Below are positions 26,647 through 35,793 of a stretch of 64,000 bases of DNA, in pieces (within the stretch, counting starts at the first letter, position 1; each line of letters begins with the position of its first letter). Made by a program: the position numbers and the translations under genes. The stretch spans positions 186,001-250,000 of the forward strand of contig JADKBM010000011.1 of NCBI GenBank assembly GCA_016715115.1. Direction: 5' to 3'. The notes beneath the pieces are model-generated. The model saw only the letters and a program-made list of their open reading frames with translations. It did no database searches and was not told the DNA's origin. Origin of the DNA: Acidobacteriota bacterium. GTDB lineage: Bacteria > Acidobacteriota > Blastocatellia > Pyrinomonadales > Pyrinomonadaceae.

Positions 26647-27542
26647 CGGTAGATCGCCGGATCGACGTTTCCGCCGCTGACGATAACGCCGACTTTCTTG
26701 TCCCGAAACATCTCAGGATTCTCAAGCACCGCGCCCAGACTCAACGCACCGGTCGGTTCCGACTTCAGGTTCGCGAGGTTGAAGTAGAGTCTGACCGCGG
26801 CAATCAGTTTTTCCTCCGAAACTTCAAGGATTTCCGACACACCGTTCCTGATGATCTCCCAGTTGCGCGTTCCGAGCGAGATCGTCCGCGCACCGTCGGC
26901 AAGCGTCGCCGTCGGTTCCTTCTCGTTGACGATGATCTTGCCGGCTTTCAGCGATCGCGCCGCATCGTTGGCAAGCAAAGGTTCGGCGCCGATCAGTTTT
27001 GCGCGCGCGCCGTTCCGGCAAAGTCCTTTTGAAATTCCCGAGATCAATCCGCCGCCGCCGACCGGCGAGACGATGACGTCGAAGTCCTGCGGCGCAAGCT
27101 CGTCGCCGAGGCTCGAATTTCCGTCGATCACGAAATCGTCGTCATACGCCGACGCGACATATGCATCCGGCATTTCCGATGCCAGTTGCGCGACGCGTTC
27201 GTTGCGACCGATCTTCGCCGTGTCGACCAGGTCGACGACCGCGCCGTAGGCCCGGACCGCGTCGATCTTGACCCGCGCGGACGTCGCCGGCATCACGATC
27301 ACGCCTTCTTTCCCAAGCAAACGGCACGCGTAAGCAAGCGCCTGTCCGAAGTTTCCGGACGAAGCCGTTAGGATCCGTCCGTTAGGCACGTTGAGCGCCA
27401 GATTGTAAGCCGCACGGAACTTGAAACTCCCCGTATGTTGAAACGTTTCGGCAACGATCGTCAGATCGAGCCCGAGCTCATCGCGCAGTTTTTGTGGTGC
27501 GAACGAGAAAGTCGGACGAATGGCGTCTTTGAGTGATTTCAT
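26628..27542 (-). CDS. PLP-dependent threonine/serine ammonia-lyase or serine racemase
   Basis: This 304-residue fold-type II enzyme has the PLP lysine Lys41 in TGSFKFRAA, ASSGNFGQALA (from 60), the phosphate-binding SPVGGGGLISG (about 160-170) and a C-terminal VSGGNVD. These fit IlvA/TdcB catalytic domains and serine racemases. The length lacks the C-terminal ACT regulatory domain of biosynthetic IlvA, pointing to a catabolic dehydratase or racemase. The exact substrate cannot be read from sequence. Confidence 0.87.
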   Translation of the reverse strand: MKSLKDAIRPTFSFAPQKLRDELGLDLTIVAETFQHTGSFKFRAAYNLALNVPNGRILTASSGNFGQALAYACRLLGKEGVIVMPATSARVKIDAVRAYGAVVDLVDTAKIGRNERVAQLASEMPDAYVASAYDDDFVIDGNSSLGDELAPQDFDVIVSPVGGGGLISGISKGLCRNGARAKLIGAEPLLANDAARSLKAGKIIVNEKEPTATLADGARTISLGTRNWEIIRNGVSEILEVSEEKLIAAVRLYFNLANLKSEPTGALSLGAVLENPEMFRDKKVGVIVSGGNVDPAIYRQILAD

Positions 27543-27736
27543 TGCACTGAATTCTAACTTCGAAATCGAGCAAGTTCAATTCCCGGATGGATCGGCGGGC
27601 CGAACGCAATCCTCGCGCGATGCCCGTCGATCTTCCGCGCCTCTTTAATGGTCCGCCTTCAAGTCCGGCAACGGCGCCACGGAACACGATTTTCCGGTTC
27701 ATTTTGCGAAACTCAAATGATAATCTGTTTGAGAAT

Positions 27737-29149
27737 ATGAGATACGCGCAGTTCGGAATGATCGGTCTGGGGACGATGGGAAGGAATTTCCTGCTCAACG
27801 TCGGGGAAAAGGGAATTTCGGGAATCGGGTTCGATCTCGATCCGGAGAAGCGAAAGCTGTTGCTTGACGAGGGCGTCGGCTGCGATCTCCGCGCGGCCGA
27901 ATCGCTCGACGATTTCCTGTCAAAACTCGAACGACCGCGCCGGGTGATGATCCTCGTTCCGGCGAATGCCGTTGATCGCGTCATCGACGATCTCGTGGAA
28001 AGACTCGAAGTCGGCGACATCGTCATCGACGGCGGAAATTCGCATTTTCCGGATACCGAACGGCGCGAGGCGCGTCTGACGGCTCTTGGCGTCGGATTTC
28101 TCGGCGTTGGCGTTTCGGGCGGCGAAGAGGGCGCGCGTCACGGCGCGAGCATTATGGCCGGCGGGATCTCGGGAGTTTACGAGTTGGTTCGTCCGGTTTT
28201 GGATTCGGCGGCGGCGCGGGTCGGCAGCGAACCCTGCGCGGCGTTCGTCGGCAACGGTTCGGCGGGGCATTTCGTCAAGATGGTTCATAACGGCATCGAG
28301 TACGGACTGATGCAGCTCATCGCCGAAGCGTACGATCTGATGAAACGCGGTTTTGCGATGACGAACGAAGAGATCGCCGACCGTTTCGGCGAATGGAACC
28401 GCGCCGATTTGAACGGCTTTCTGATCGAGATCACGGAAGCCGTCCTCCGGAAGAAAGATCCGGAAACGGGCGCGGACCTCGTCGATATGATCCTCGACAC
28501 GGCCGGGCAGAAGGGCACCGGCAAATGGACTTCGCAGGCCGCCTCGGACCTCGGCGTTCCGATCCCGACCATCGATTCGGCCGTTTCGATGCGCCAGCTC
28601 TCGTCCCGCTGGTCCGAACGCATCGCGGCGAGCGCGTCGTTGGGTGTCATCAAGCCGCGGACCATCGACGGCGAAATGCGTGACGATGCAGTCGAGTTTC
28701 TCCGCCGCGGCCTGCATCTCGCGTTCGTCGTTACATATGCTCAGGGAATGGCACTGCTCCAGGCAGCATCCGACGAAAAGGATTTTGAACTCGATATGGT
28801 CGAGATCGCCAAGATCTGGCGCGGCGGCTGCATCATCCGAGCGGCGCTGCTCGAAGATATTCGGAAAGCCTTCGCCGCTCAGCCCACGCTTTCGAATCTG
28901 CTGCTTTCCGAAGCTTTCCGGGAGACCGTTCGCGCGAACCACGAGTATTTGAAGGCGACGGTCATCAACGCCGTTTCGTGCGACGTCGCGTCGATGGCGT
29001 TTGCCGCAAGTTTGAATTATCTCAACGCCTTCGCGACCGAACGCCTGCCGGCGAACCTTATCCAGGCCCAGCGTGATCTATTCGGCGCGCACACATATCA
29101 ACGCACCGACCGCGACGGGACTTTTCATACGCCCGATTGGAACATCTGA
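27737..29149 (+). CDS. gnd: 6-phosphogluconate dehydrogenase (decarboxylating)
   Basis: From ATG 27737 (MRYAQFGMIGLGTMGRN) the product is 470 residues, the normal family length. An upstream in-frame start at 27587 would add 50 implausible residues. The dinucleotide-binding IGLGTMG, the GVSGGEEGAR substrate loop and the catalytic KMVHNGIEYG (Lys and His-Asn) are present, as is a C-terminal helical domain with KGTGKWT. It catalyses oxidative decarboxylation of 6-phosphogluconate to ribulose 5-phosphate in the pentose phosphate pathway. Confidence 0.95.
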   Translation: MRYAQFGMIGLGTMGRNFLLNVGEKGISGIGFDLDPEKRKLLLDEGVGCDLRAAESLDDFLSKLERPRRVMILVPANAVDRVIDDLVERLEVGDIVIDGGNSHFPDTERREARLTALGVGFLGVGVSGGEEGARHGASIMAGGISGVYELVRPVLDSAAARVGSEPCAAFVGNGSAGHFVKMVHNGIEYGLMQLIAEAYDLMKRGFAMTNEEIADRFGEWNRADLNGFLIEITEAVLRKKDPETGADLVDMILDTAGQKGTGKWTSQAASDLGVPIPTIDSAVSMRQLSSRWSERIAASASLGVIKPRTIDGEMRDDAVEFLRRGLHLAFVVTYAQGMALLQAASDEKDFELDMVEIAKIWRGGCIIRAALLEDIRKAFAAQPTLSNLLLSEAFRETVRANHEYLKATVINAVSCDVASMAFAASLNYLNAFATERLPANLIQAQRDLFGAHTYQRTDRDGTFHTPDWNI

Positions 29150-29204
29150 TTTGGGATTTGGGAATTGGGATTTCGGATTTGGGATTTCGGATTTGTGAAT
29201 TGGG
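29149..29204. repeat. TTGGGAT heptamer array after gnd
   Basis: Imperfect GGATTTG/GGAATTG/GGATTTC heptamers begin at the stop codon of gnd. The remaining bases to 29440 hold no gene. At 29381-29402 there is a solo copy of the end sequence of the inverted-repeat element found at 33.5 kb. Confidence 0.75.
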
Positions 29205-29440
29205 AACCTTGAAGAACCTGCTTGATTGAAAATACAGGCCGGTCCTGACAGAACACGGGTGGGTCGGGATGAAAACGATGATTTGAGACCAATTCGGCGC
29301 CGGCACGGTCGACAAGACTTAGGATTCTATCCCGCCGATCCTTTTTCATCCTTGGCTAAACTGCCCGAATTTTCCTCAAGCCGGTTTTTCAAAGCTCGCG
29401 AACTGGGATTTCGGATTGTTTAGTCCGGGTCGGGCGTGGT

Positions 29441-30019
29441 CTATCTGCGGATCAGGTCCAGATCGGCCGGGCAATTGACGTTCGCAAGGAGATTCTCGTT
29501 TTCAGACAACTTCGTTTGGTCGATGTATTTGGGAATGATCAGATCAAGAAAATCGCGTACCGACGCGGTCGGATTGTCATTGATCAAACCCTCCAGCGTC
29601 GGGGCGCAAAACCTCGCGCGGTATGCGGCGAACAGCGGTTGCGGACGGCCGTCCGCTTGGCGCGGAACAACTGCAAGGTATTTCGGCAGCGACGTCGCCA
29701 GATCGGCGAGGATCCGAACCGAATCGGGCGTGACGAGAGGGAGATCGACCGCGAGAACGAGCGCGATCTTCGACTTGCAGTTCTTGAGCGCCGCGTGCAG
29801 CCCGCCCAATGCTCCGCGGCCGGCAAATTCATCGCGAACGATCGGGATGTCAAGATCGAACTGCTGGTCTTGATTCAACACGACGGAAACCTCGCCGCAA
29901 ACGCTTGCGAGCGTCGCCCGGGCGCGATCGATGAACGTCTCCCCTTCGATCTTGAGAAACGCCTTATCCGCCCCCATTCGTCTTGAGCGCCCGCCCGCTA
30001 ATATGAATCCTTCGTACAT
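29441..30019 (-). CDS. mobA: MobA-like molybdenum cofactor guanylyltransferase
   Basis: From ATG 30019 (MYEGFILAGGRSRRMGADKA) the product is 192 residues. The N-terminal LAGGxSxRMGxDK nucleotidyltransferase loop, GRGALGGLHAAL and VLAVDLPLV (metal-binding DxPxV) are all present. It attaches GMP to Mo-molybdopterin to make the MGD form used by the DMSO-reductase family. It lies downstream of, and in the same direction as, fdhD and a YdeP-like molybdoenzyme gene, its expected client. Confidence 0.9.
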   Translation of the reverse strand: MYEGFILAGGRSRRMGADKAFLKIEGETFIDRARATLASVCGEVSVVLNQDQQFDLDIPIVRDEFAGRGALGGLHAALKNCKSKIALVLAVDLPLVTPDSVRILADLATSLPKYLAVVPRQADGRPQPLFAAYRARFCAPTLEGLINDNPTASVRDFLDLIIPKYIDQTKLSENENLLANVNCPADLDLIRR

Positions 30020-30136
30020 TAAGATCTTTATTCCCAGCGTTACGGCCCGGTATTTTTTTTCCGGATCACCGGCCGTAAACCTTTTCGGCTCTCCAAAACG
30101 CATCAAGAATGCGAAAAGTAATTTGTGAAATTCGCG

Positions 30137-32446
30137 TTATTCGTGGCGAACAACCCTGATCTTCACCGATTTTGACGTCGGGCAATTGCTCCGGTCGGCG
30201 ACGCTGCCGATCGGAACCAACGGATTCGCCTCCGGAAAATACGTCGCGCAGCAATCTTTCGGGATATCGTACGGGACAATGACGAACGTTTCAGCGCGGC
30301 GTTCGACGCCGTCAAAAAAACTCGTCAGGTCGACGACGTCGCCGGCTTTCAAACCGCGCGCGGCGATGTCCGAAGAGTTCATAAAGATCACGCGACGCGA
30401 CCCGCGAATTCCCCGATAACGGTCGTTTTCTTCATAGACGGTCGTGTTGAACTGGTCGTGCGCGCGAATCGTCGTCATCAACAACTCACCGTCGGCGAGT
30501 TTGATCTCTTCCAAATGGCTGGAAGAAAATCGCGCCAGCCCCGATGCCGTCGGAAAGACGCGTTCACGCGGCGGATTCGGCATATAAAAGCCGCCGTCGA
30601 CGCGAATTCGCTGATTGTAGTTCTCGCAGCCCGGAACGACGCGCGAAATCGAATCGCGGATCAGATCGTAATCGCTGACGAACCGTTCCCAGTCGAAAGT
30701 CATTCGATTCTTCAACACCGCCTGCGCGAGTTTGGCGACGATCCAGACCTCGCTCCGCAGATGCGCCGACGCGGGTTCGAGGATCCCTTTCGACATCTGA
30801 ACGTTGAGCATCGTGCTCTCGGTCGAGACGAACTGCTCCTTGCCGCCGGTCATATCGATCTCGGTGCGCCCGAGACAGGGCAGGATCAGCGAACGCTTGC
30901 CGGTAACGAGCGCCGTGCGATTCAGCTTGGTGATCACCTGCACGTTCAAATTGCAGTTTCGAAGCGCGTCCGCGGTAAAGTCGGTGTCGGGCGACGCCGA
31001 TAGGAAATTGCCGCCGAGCGCGAAGAAGACCTTCGCCGCGCCGGAATGCATCGCACGGATGGCTTCGACGGTGTCGAAACCGTCGCGCTTCGGCGCCTTG
31101 AAGTGAAACTCCTTCTCCAGGTTTTTGCGAAATGTCGGGTTCATCGATTCCCAAATTCCCATCGAACGGTCGCCCTGAACGTTGGAATGCCCGCGCACCG
31201 GACACAGGCCGGCACCCTGACGGCCGATCTGTCCGCGAAGAAAATGAAGGTTCGCGATCTCCTGGACCGCGGCGACCGCCTGTTTGTGCTGCGTCACTCC
31301 CATTGCCCAGCAGGTCACGACCCGTTCGGCGTCGAGGAAAGCCTCGGCCGTCGCCTCGATCTGCGCGATCGAAAGACCCGATTGCGCGACGATCGTTTCC
31401 CAATCGACGCTCTCGATCCCGGCGACGAAATCCTGGAAACCCTCGGTCTTGGAGTTGATGAAATCGTAATCGAGGAGCGGCGCCGGACTTCGTTTCTCGC
31501 GTTCGAGAATGATCTTGATGACGCCTTTCAAAAAAGCAAGATCGCCGCCGATGCGGATCGGCAAATGAACGTCGGCAAGCGCCGTCGCGCGCCCCTTGAG
31601 CATCGTCATCGGGAACTGCCGGACGTCGGCGTACTGTTCAGGATTCGGATTCAGGAAACTCATAAATCCGGCTTCCCTGAGCGGATTGACGGCGATGATC
31701 CGCGCGCCGTTCTGTTTCGCCTTCTGCAGCGAACTCATCATTCGCGGCGCGTTCGTGCCCGGATTCTGGCCGATGATCAGGATCAGGTCGGTATTCTCGA
31801 GGTCTTCAAGGCGAACCGTCGCCTTTCCGAGTCCGATCGATTCGGCGAGCGCGACCGACGTCGATTCGTGGCACATATTCGAGCAATCAGGAAGATTGTT
31901 GGTCCCGAAGCATCGAACGAACAGTTGATAAAGAAACGCCGCCTCGTTCGACGTGCGTCCTGACGTGTAGAAGACCGCCTCGTCAGGTTTGCCCAACGCG
32001 TTCAATTCGTCGGAAACGACCGCCAGCGCCTCTTCCCAGGAGATCGGTTTGTAATGCGACGCGCCGGCGTCGAGAATCATCGGTTCGGTAATTCGTCCCT
32101 GCGCGTTGAGCCACTGGTCCGGCATTCCGGCGAGATCTTCCACCGAGTATTTTGCAAAAAACTCGGGTGTGACGCGTTTCGTCGTTGCCTCGTCGGCGAT
32201 CGCCTTCGCGCCGTTCTCGCAGAATTCCGCGTGCGTCCGTTCGCCTTCGGGATCGGCCCACGCGCAGGAGTTGCAGTCGATGCCGCCCTTCTGGTTGAGC
32301 GCCCGAAGCAGCTTCGACCCGCGGATCAGGCCGGTTTGCCTGAGGACGACACGCGTCGCGTTGACGACCGCCGAAATTCCCGCTGCTGTCTTTTTCGCCT
32401 CGCCGACCTTGAGCCGCGCGATGCTTTGCTTGTTTGATTTCTTCAT
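30137..32446 (-). CDS. FdhF/YdeP-family molybdopterin oxidoreductase
   Basis: The product is 769 residues, close to the ~760 of YdeP. The N-terminal Cys set GGIDCNSCAW plus EFCENGA (Cys58, Cys61, Cys76) is the YdeP-type three-Cys pattern before the molybdopterin domain. Hallmarks include FYTSGRTSNEAAF, CHESTSVAL, IGQNPGTNAPR and a C-terminal MGD-binding domain with RAHDQFNTTVY. The enzyme reaction is undetermined in the family (formate-dehydrogenase-like; YdeP is linked to acid resistance). The start codon overlaps the fdhD stop by one base. Confidence 0.9.
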   Translation of the reverse strand: MKKSNKQSIARLKVGEAKKTAAGISAVVNATRVVLRQTGLIRGSKLLRALNQKGGIDCNSCAWADPEGERTHAEFCENGAKAIADEATTKRVTPEFFAKYSVEDLAGMPDQWLNAQGRITEPMILDAGASHYKPISWEEALAVVSDELNALGKPDEAVFYTSGRTSNEAAFLYQLFVRCFGTNNLPDCSNMCHESTSVALAESIGLGKATVRLEDLENTDLILIIGQNPGTNAPRMMSSLQKAKQNGARIIAVNPLREAGFMSFLNPNPEQYADVRQFPMTMLKGRATALADVHLPIRIGGDLAFLKGVIKIILEREKRSPAPLLDYDFINSKTEGFQDFVAGIESVDWETIVAQSGLSIAQIEATAEAFLDAERVVTCWAMGVTQHKQAVAAVQEIANLHFLRGQIGRQGAGLCPVRGHSNVQGDRSMGIWESMNPTFRKNLEKEFHFKAPKRDGFDTVEAIRAMHSGAAKVFFALGGNFLSASPDTDFTADALRNCNLNVQVITKLNRTALVTGKRSLILPCLGRTEIDMTGGKEQFVSTESTMLNVQMSKGILEPASAHLRSEVWIVAKLAQAVLKNRMTFDWERFVSDYDLIRDSISRVVPGCENYNQRIRVDGGFYMPNPPRERVFPTASGLARFSSSHLEEIKLADGELLMTTIRAHDQFNTTVYEENDRYRGIRGSRRVIFMNSSDIAARGLKAGDVVDLTSFFDGVERRAETFVIVPYDIPKDCCATYFPEANPLVPIGSVADRSNCPTSKSVKIRVVRHE

Positions 32447-33294
32447 CAGATTTCCAAGCGTTGGGGATTTGAATAAACGTTAAACCGTCCGTCGCGCACG
32501 AATCCGGCAAGCGTGATCCCGAATTCGGTCGCAGCTTCGACCGCGAGGCTCGACGGAGCGCCGACGGCGCAAACCAGAGGGACTCCCGCGGCGGCGGCCT
32601 TTTGGATCAATTCGAACGAAGCGCGTCCGCTCAGGAAAAGAACGTTTTCAACGAGCGGGAGCTTTTCGACGAGAAACGCCGCGCCGATCAGTTTGTCGAC
32701 CGCATTGTGCCGTCCAACGTCTTCTTTGAGATCGATCAGTTTCCCGCCTTTATCAAATAGCGCGGCGGCGTGCAATCCGCCGGTTTCGCCGAAGACGTGT
32801 TGCGCGATCCGGAGGCGGGACGGAAGAGCATTGATCATTTCTGCCGGAACCTTGAATCCATTGTCCGCGATCCGCGCGATTCCGGCGGTGGCCAAGGCCT
32901 CAAGCGACGCTTTTCCACAGACACCGCAACTTGAAGTCGTGTAGAAGTTGCGCTCAAGCTTTTTTAGATCAAGTCCTTCGAACGATCCGAGTTCGACCTT
33001 GATCGTATTCCGGTTGTTGGGGAATTTGCCGCAATACCTGACAGCGACGACACTTGCACGGTTGCGAACGATGCCCTCGGTAAAAAGGAATCCGACGGCG
33101 AGTTCGGTGTCGGCACCCGGCGTCCGCATCGTGATCGAGACGGCCCGATGTTCCTTACCGCAACCGATCCGAATCTCGAGCGGTTCCTCGACGGCGAGCG
33201 TGTCGGCGGCGGACTCGAACGTCTCGCGACCTTCAAATCGGCTGATCTCAACTATCTTTCGATCAATATTTCGGCCGCTTGCCGCTTCAGACAT
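32446..33294 (-). CDS. fdhD: FdhD formate dehydrogenase accessory sulfurtransferase
   Basis: The product is 282 residues, normal for FdhD. It carries the active-site loop TTSSCGVCGKAS with Cys123 and Cys126 and the following conserved GLHAAALFD and EDVGRHNAVDKLIG. FdhD passes sulfur from IscS to the molybdenum cofactor of formate-dehydrogenase-type enzymes. It is the first gene of the fdhD, ydeP-like, mobA unit. The one-base overlap with the next gene suggests coupled translation of maturase and client. Confidence 0.95.
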   Translation of the reverse strand: MSEAASGRNIDRKIVEISRFEGRETFESAADTLAVEEPLEIRIGCGKEHRAVSITMRTPGADTELAVGFLFTEGIVRNRASVVAVRYCGKFPNNRNTIKVELGSFEGLDLKKLERNFYTTSSCGVCGKASLEALATAGIARIADNGFKVPAEMINALPSRLRIAQHVFGETGGLHAAALFDKGGKLIDLKEDVGRHNAVDKLIGAAFLVEKLPLVENVLFLSGRASFELIQKAAAAGVPLVCAVGAPSSLAVEAATEFGITLAGFVRDGRFNVYSNPQRLEI

Positions 33295-33316
33295 GAATCA
33301 GATTATAACAAAGACG

Positions 33317-33488
33317 GGGCGATTTGGGATTTCGGATTTGGATTTGCGATTTGCGATTTGCGATTTGCGATTGGGGATTTGGGATTTGCAGTATTTGCGA
33401 TTTCAAAATTCCATGGATTCCAGATTCAACGCACGATTCGAAAATCCCAAAGCTCCAAAAACCCAAAACCCAAAATCCAAAATCTAAA
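33317..33488. repeat. Heptamer arrays in the fdhD-lpxC gap
   Basis: Runs of GATTTGC/GGATTTG 7-mers at about 33317-33385 and of CCCAAAA/TCCAAAA types at 33456-33488 flank a short unique spacer. More arrays occur at 33717-33767 and 34007-34045. No gene is present in 33295-34056. The frames there read straight through repeats. Confidence 0.8.
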
Positions 33489-33490
33489 AT

Positions 33491-33984
33491 CGGGAGCTAT
33501 GAAAACCTACTCTCGGCACGGTTTCTGACACAGATGGACACAGATAGTTCGGATGCAAGTGGATGCTTCAGCCTCAGCGTTTCCCGAGATCCTTTCTATC
33601 TCTGTTGATTGAAACAAATCCGCTCCATCCCGCGAATCTGTGTTCTGGAGGAAACGCGATCAGTTTCCTTCATGTCGGTTTTTCAAAGCTCCCGAATCTG
33701 GAATCTCTGGAATCCTTGGAATCGCAAATCGCAAATCGCAAATCGCAAATATCGCAAATCCCAAATCCGAAGCTTTGAAAAACCTACTCTACGGCGGATT
33801 CGGCGCCGTTTCTGACACAGATGGACACAGATAGATCGGATGCAAGAGAATGCTTCAGCCTCAGCGTTTCCCGAGATCCTTTCCATCTCTCTTGATTGAA
33901 ACAAATCCGCTCCATCCCGCGAATCTGTGTTCTGGAGGAAACGCGATCAGTTTCCTTCATGTCGGTTTTTCAAAGCTCCCGAAT
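33491..33984. repeat. Two copies of an inverted-repeat-bounded element
   Basis: Copy 1 is 33491-33697 and copy 2 is 33767-33984. Each starts with a form of (C)GGAGCTTTGAAAAACCGAC and ends with its complement GTCGGTTTTTCAAAGCTCCCG. The inside (with CACAGATGGACACAGATAG and TCTGTGTTCTGGAGGAAACG) is nearly identical between the copies, and both are followed by the same GAATCTGGAATCTCTGGAATCCTT. Heptamer arrays lie on both sides. There is no coding capacity for a transposase, so a MITE-like or REP-like element is the best description. Confidence 0.65.
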
Positions 33985-34056
33985 CTGGAATCTCTGGAAT
34001 CCTTGAAATCGCAAATCGCAAATCGCAAATCCCAAGTCCCAAATCGTTCTGGGTCA

Positions 34057-34908
34057 TCAATCGCGGACCACAATTTCCCACGCCGATTCCGTTTTCAGAA
34101 GCTTGCTCATCAATGACGCATGAACGGCGTGGCCGGACTTTTCTGCAGTTATCTTCCCGAGAACCGGCATTCCCAGCAAAGCGACGTCTCCGATTATGTC
34201 GAGGATCTTGTGACGCACGAACTCGTCGGAAAATCTCAGCGGCGATTCGTTGAGCATTCCGTCGGGCGTCAGCACGATCGCGTTGTCGAGGGATCCGCCC
34301 AGCGCCAGGTTCGCGCGGCGCATCATTTCGATCTCGTTGGTAAATCCGAATGTCCGCGCCGAGGCGATCTCGCGACCGAACGAGCCGTTGTTCAGCTCAA
34401 AATGAAGCGTCTGGCGATTGATGAACGGATGATTGAAGTCGATGACGCAGTCGATCTCGAACTTGTCCGACGGTTCGATCGACATCCGCCGGTCTTCGTT
34501 GGCAAACTCGACCCGTTCGAGCACACGGAAAAAATGCCGGCGCGCGTCCTGTTCGACGGTTCCGGCGCGCTCGAGAAGTTCGATGAAACCTTCGCTTGAT
34601 CCGTCAAGGATCGGGATCTCGATGTTGTCGAGATAAATGAAGCAGTTGTCGATGCCCGTGCCGCGAAGCGCGGACAACAAATGCTCGCAGGTCGAAAGCA
34701 GAACGCCGTTGCGGACAAGCGTCGTCGCATAGCTGCAGTGCGAGATGTATTCGACCGAGGCCGGGATCTCAAAATTGTCGAGATCGGTCCGGACGAAAAC
34801 GTAACCCGTGTTCTCGGGCGCCGGACCAAGCGCCAGGTTGACCTCGACGCCCGTATGCAGCCCGATTCCCGAAACTGAAACTCTATCTCGAAACGTCGTT
34901 TGATTCAT
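34057..34908 (-). CDS. lpxC: LpxC, UDP-3-O-acyl-N-acetylglucosamine deacetylase
   Basis: The product is 283 residues. Zinc ligands match LpxC: CEHLLSAL (His76), VRHKILDIIGD (His ~232, Asp ~236), and the general His in GHAVHASL (~259). The substrate loop LDGSSEGFIELL is present. It performs the committed step of lipid A synthesis, so the host makes lipopolysaccharide and is diderm. Length is slightly below the ~305 of E. coli LpxC, mainly at the C-terminus, without loss of motifs. Confidence 0.95.
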   Translation of the reverse strand: MNQTTFRDRVSVSGIGLHTGVEVNLALGPAPENTGYVFVRTDLDNFEIPASVEYISHCSYATTLVRNGVLLSTCEHLLSALRGTGIDNCFIYLDNIEIPILDGSSEGFIELLERAGTVEQDARRHFFRVLERVEFANEDRRMSIEPSDKFEIDCVIDFNHPFINRQTLHFELNNGSFGREIASARTFGFTNEIEMMRRANLALGGSLDNAIVLTPDGMLNESPLRFSDEFVRHKILDIIGDVALLGMPVLGKITAEKSGHAVHASLMSKLLKTESAWEIVVRD

Positions 34909-35073
34909 TTCGGTTCTTTCGTAATCAACTCATGTGCCACATTCGGATCGGCTCCGAACGGCGCAAAATCCACGGGTCGTTGGCGATGCGAAAGCAACGA
35001 TGTCGCGCGACCGCAACAACAGTGTGGCGCAATTTACTAATCGGTCTTTAACATTTACAATTTAAGGAAAGTT

Positions 35074-35661
35074 ATGGCACTTGAAACCGCCGGGCAGAAG
35101 CCCGCGAAGGCGAATAAACTCAAAATCGAAAATCAGGCAAGTTTTGACTTGCCGAAAGGCACCAACGAACAGATCTACAAGATTCTCGACTATCTCCCGA
35201 TGGAGCATCAGCGCGGACTTGAAAAGATCAAACTCGTTGATTTCATCAACGATCCGCGTCTTGCGAAGATGGACGTTCCGGTCAAGGGCGACCTGCCCGG
35301 ACTCTATCATCCGAAAATGGGAACGCAGAACGCGTATCTCGAGGCTTCAATGGGCGCGCTGCTCCAACCGACCGAGGGTTTTGCCAAGAAATGGATGGCG
35401 AAACAGTCGTTCAAGAGCAATCTCGCCGGGCTGATCTTTTCGCTCATCGGTCAACACTACTATCTGACGCTGCGGCATTCGGTCAAGAAACAGAATCTCG
35501 AACCGCAGATCCGTCAGTATGCCGAAAAGAACCTCCGCGAATGGGGTGAGAAGCAGAACGCGAATTCATTTCGCGCGAAGCTCTTCAAGCCTCTTCGGCC
35601 GTATATCGAGCGTTGGGCGAAATGGCTGAATAAAAAGGCAGTTGCGGCGCAGAAAAAATAG
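35074..35661 (+). CDS. Unknown protein, possibly a degenerate zincin-like fold
   Basis: The product is 195 residues from ATG 35074 with AAGGAAAGTT upstream. It is basic and helical with no signal peptide. The centre reads GLIFSLIGQHYYLTLRHSVKK followed by a Tyr-Ala helix, spaced like the HExxH helix of zincins but with Gln in place of the catalytic His/Glu pattern. Whether that is ancestry or chance is unclear. No named family is recognised. Confidence 0.65.
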   Translation: MALETAGQKPAKANKLKIENQASFDLPKGTNEQIYKILDYLPMEHQRGLEKIKLVDFINDPRLAKMDVPVKGDLPGLYHPKMGTQNAYLEASMGALLQPTEGFAKKWMAKQSFKSNLAGLIFSLIGQHYYLTLRHSVKKQNLEPQIRQYAEKNLREWGEKQNANSFRAKLFKPLRPYIERWAKWLNKKAVAAQKK

Positions 35662-35664
35662 GGA

Positions 35665-35792
35665 CATTTGCGATTTTCGATTTTCGATTTGCGATTGGAC
35701 CCCGGTCGGTCGAATGAGAAAGTCCGGTTTTTAGGAGTTTTCCGACATTGGAGCAGACTTTGAAGATCGAAAATCGAAAATCGAAAATCAAA
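35665..35792. repeat. Facing heptamer arrays before the EVE gene
   Basis: GATTTTC-type 7-mers at about 35665-35697 are answered by complementary GAAAATC 7-mers at 35764-35792, which could pair into a long stem around a 65-base spacer. The right arm ends directly at the ATG of the EVE gene, so it occupies the place of the ribosome-binding site. Confidence 0.65.
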
Positions 35793-35793
35793 A

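Noticed and set aside
27920..28942. 340-codon frame antisense to gnd
   Set aside because: Antisense open frames are common in GC-rich genes; the gnd frame has full family motifs.
31046..31963. 305-codon frame antisense to the YdeP-like gene
   Set aside because: Charged, Arg/Asp-rich shadow with no motif; the sense frame is clearly the molybdoenzyme.
33295..34056. CRISPR array
   Set aside because: The repeats are 7-mers and one 200-bp duplicated element; there are no 24-37-base repeats with regular unique spacers and no cas genes.
33563..34253. Several overlapping plus-strand frames in the repeat block
   Set aside because: They occur in both copies of the element in matching positions, read through heptamers and have no start signals.
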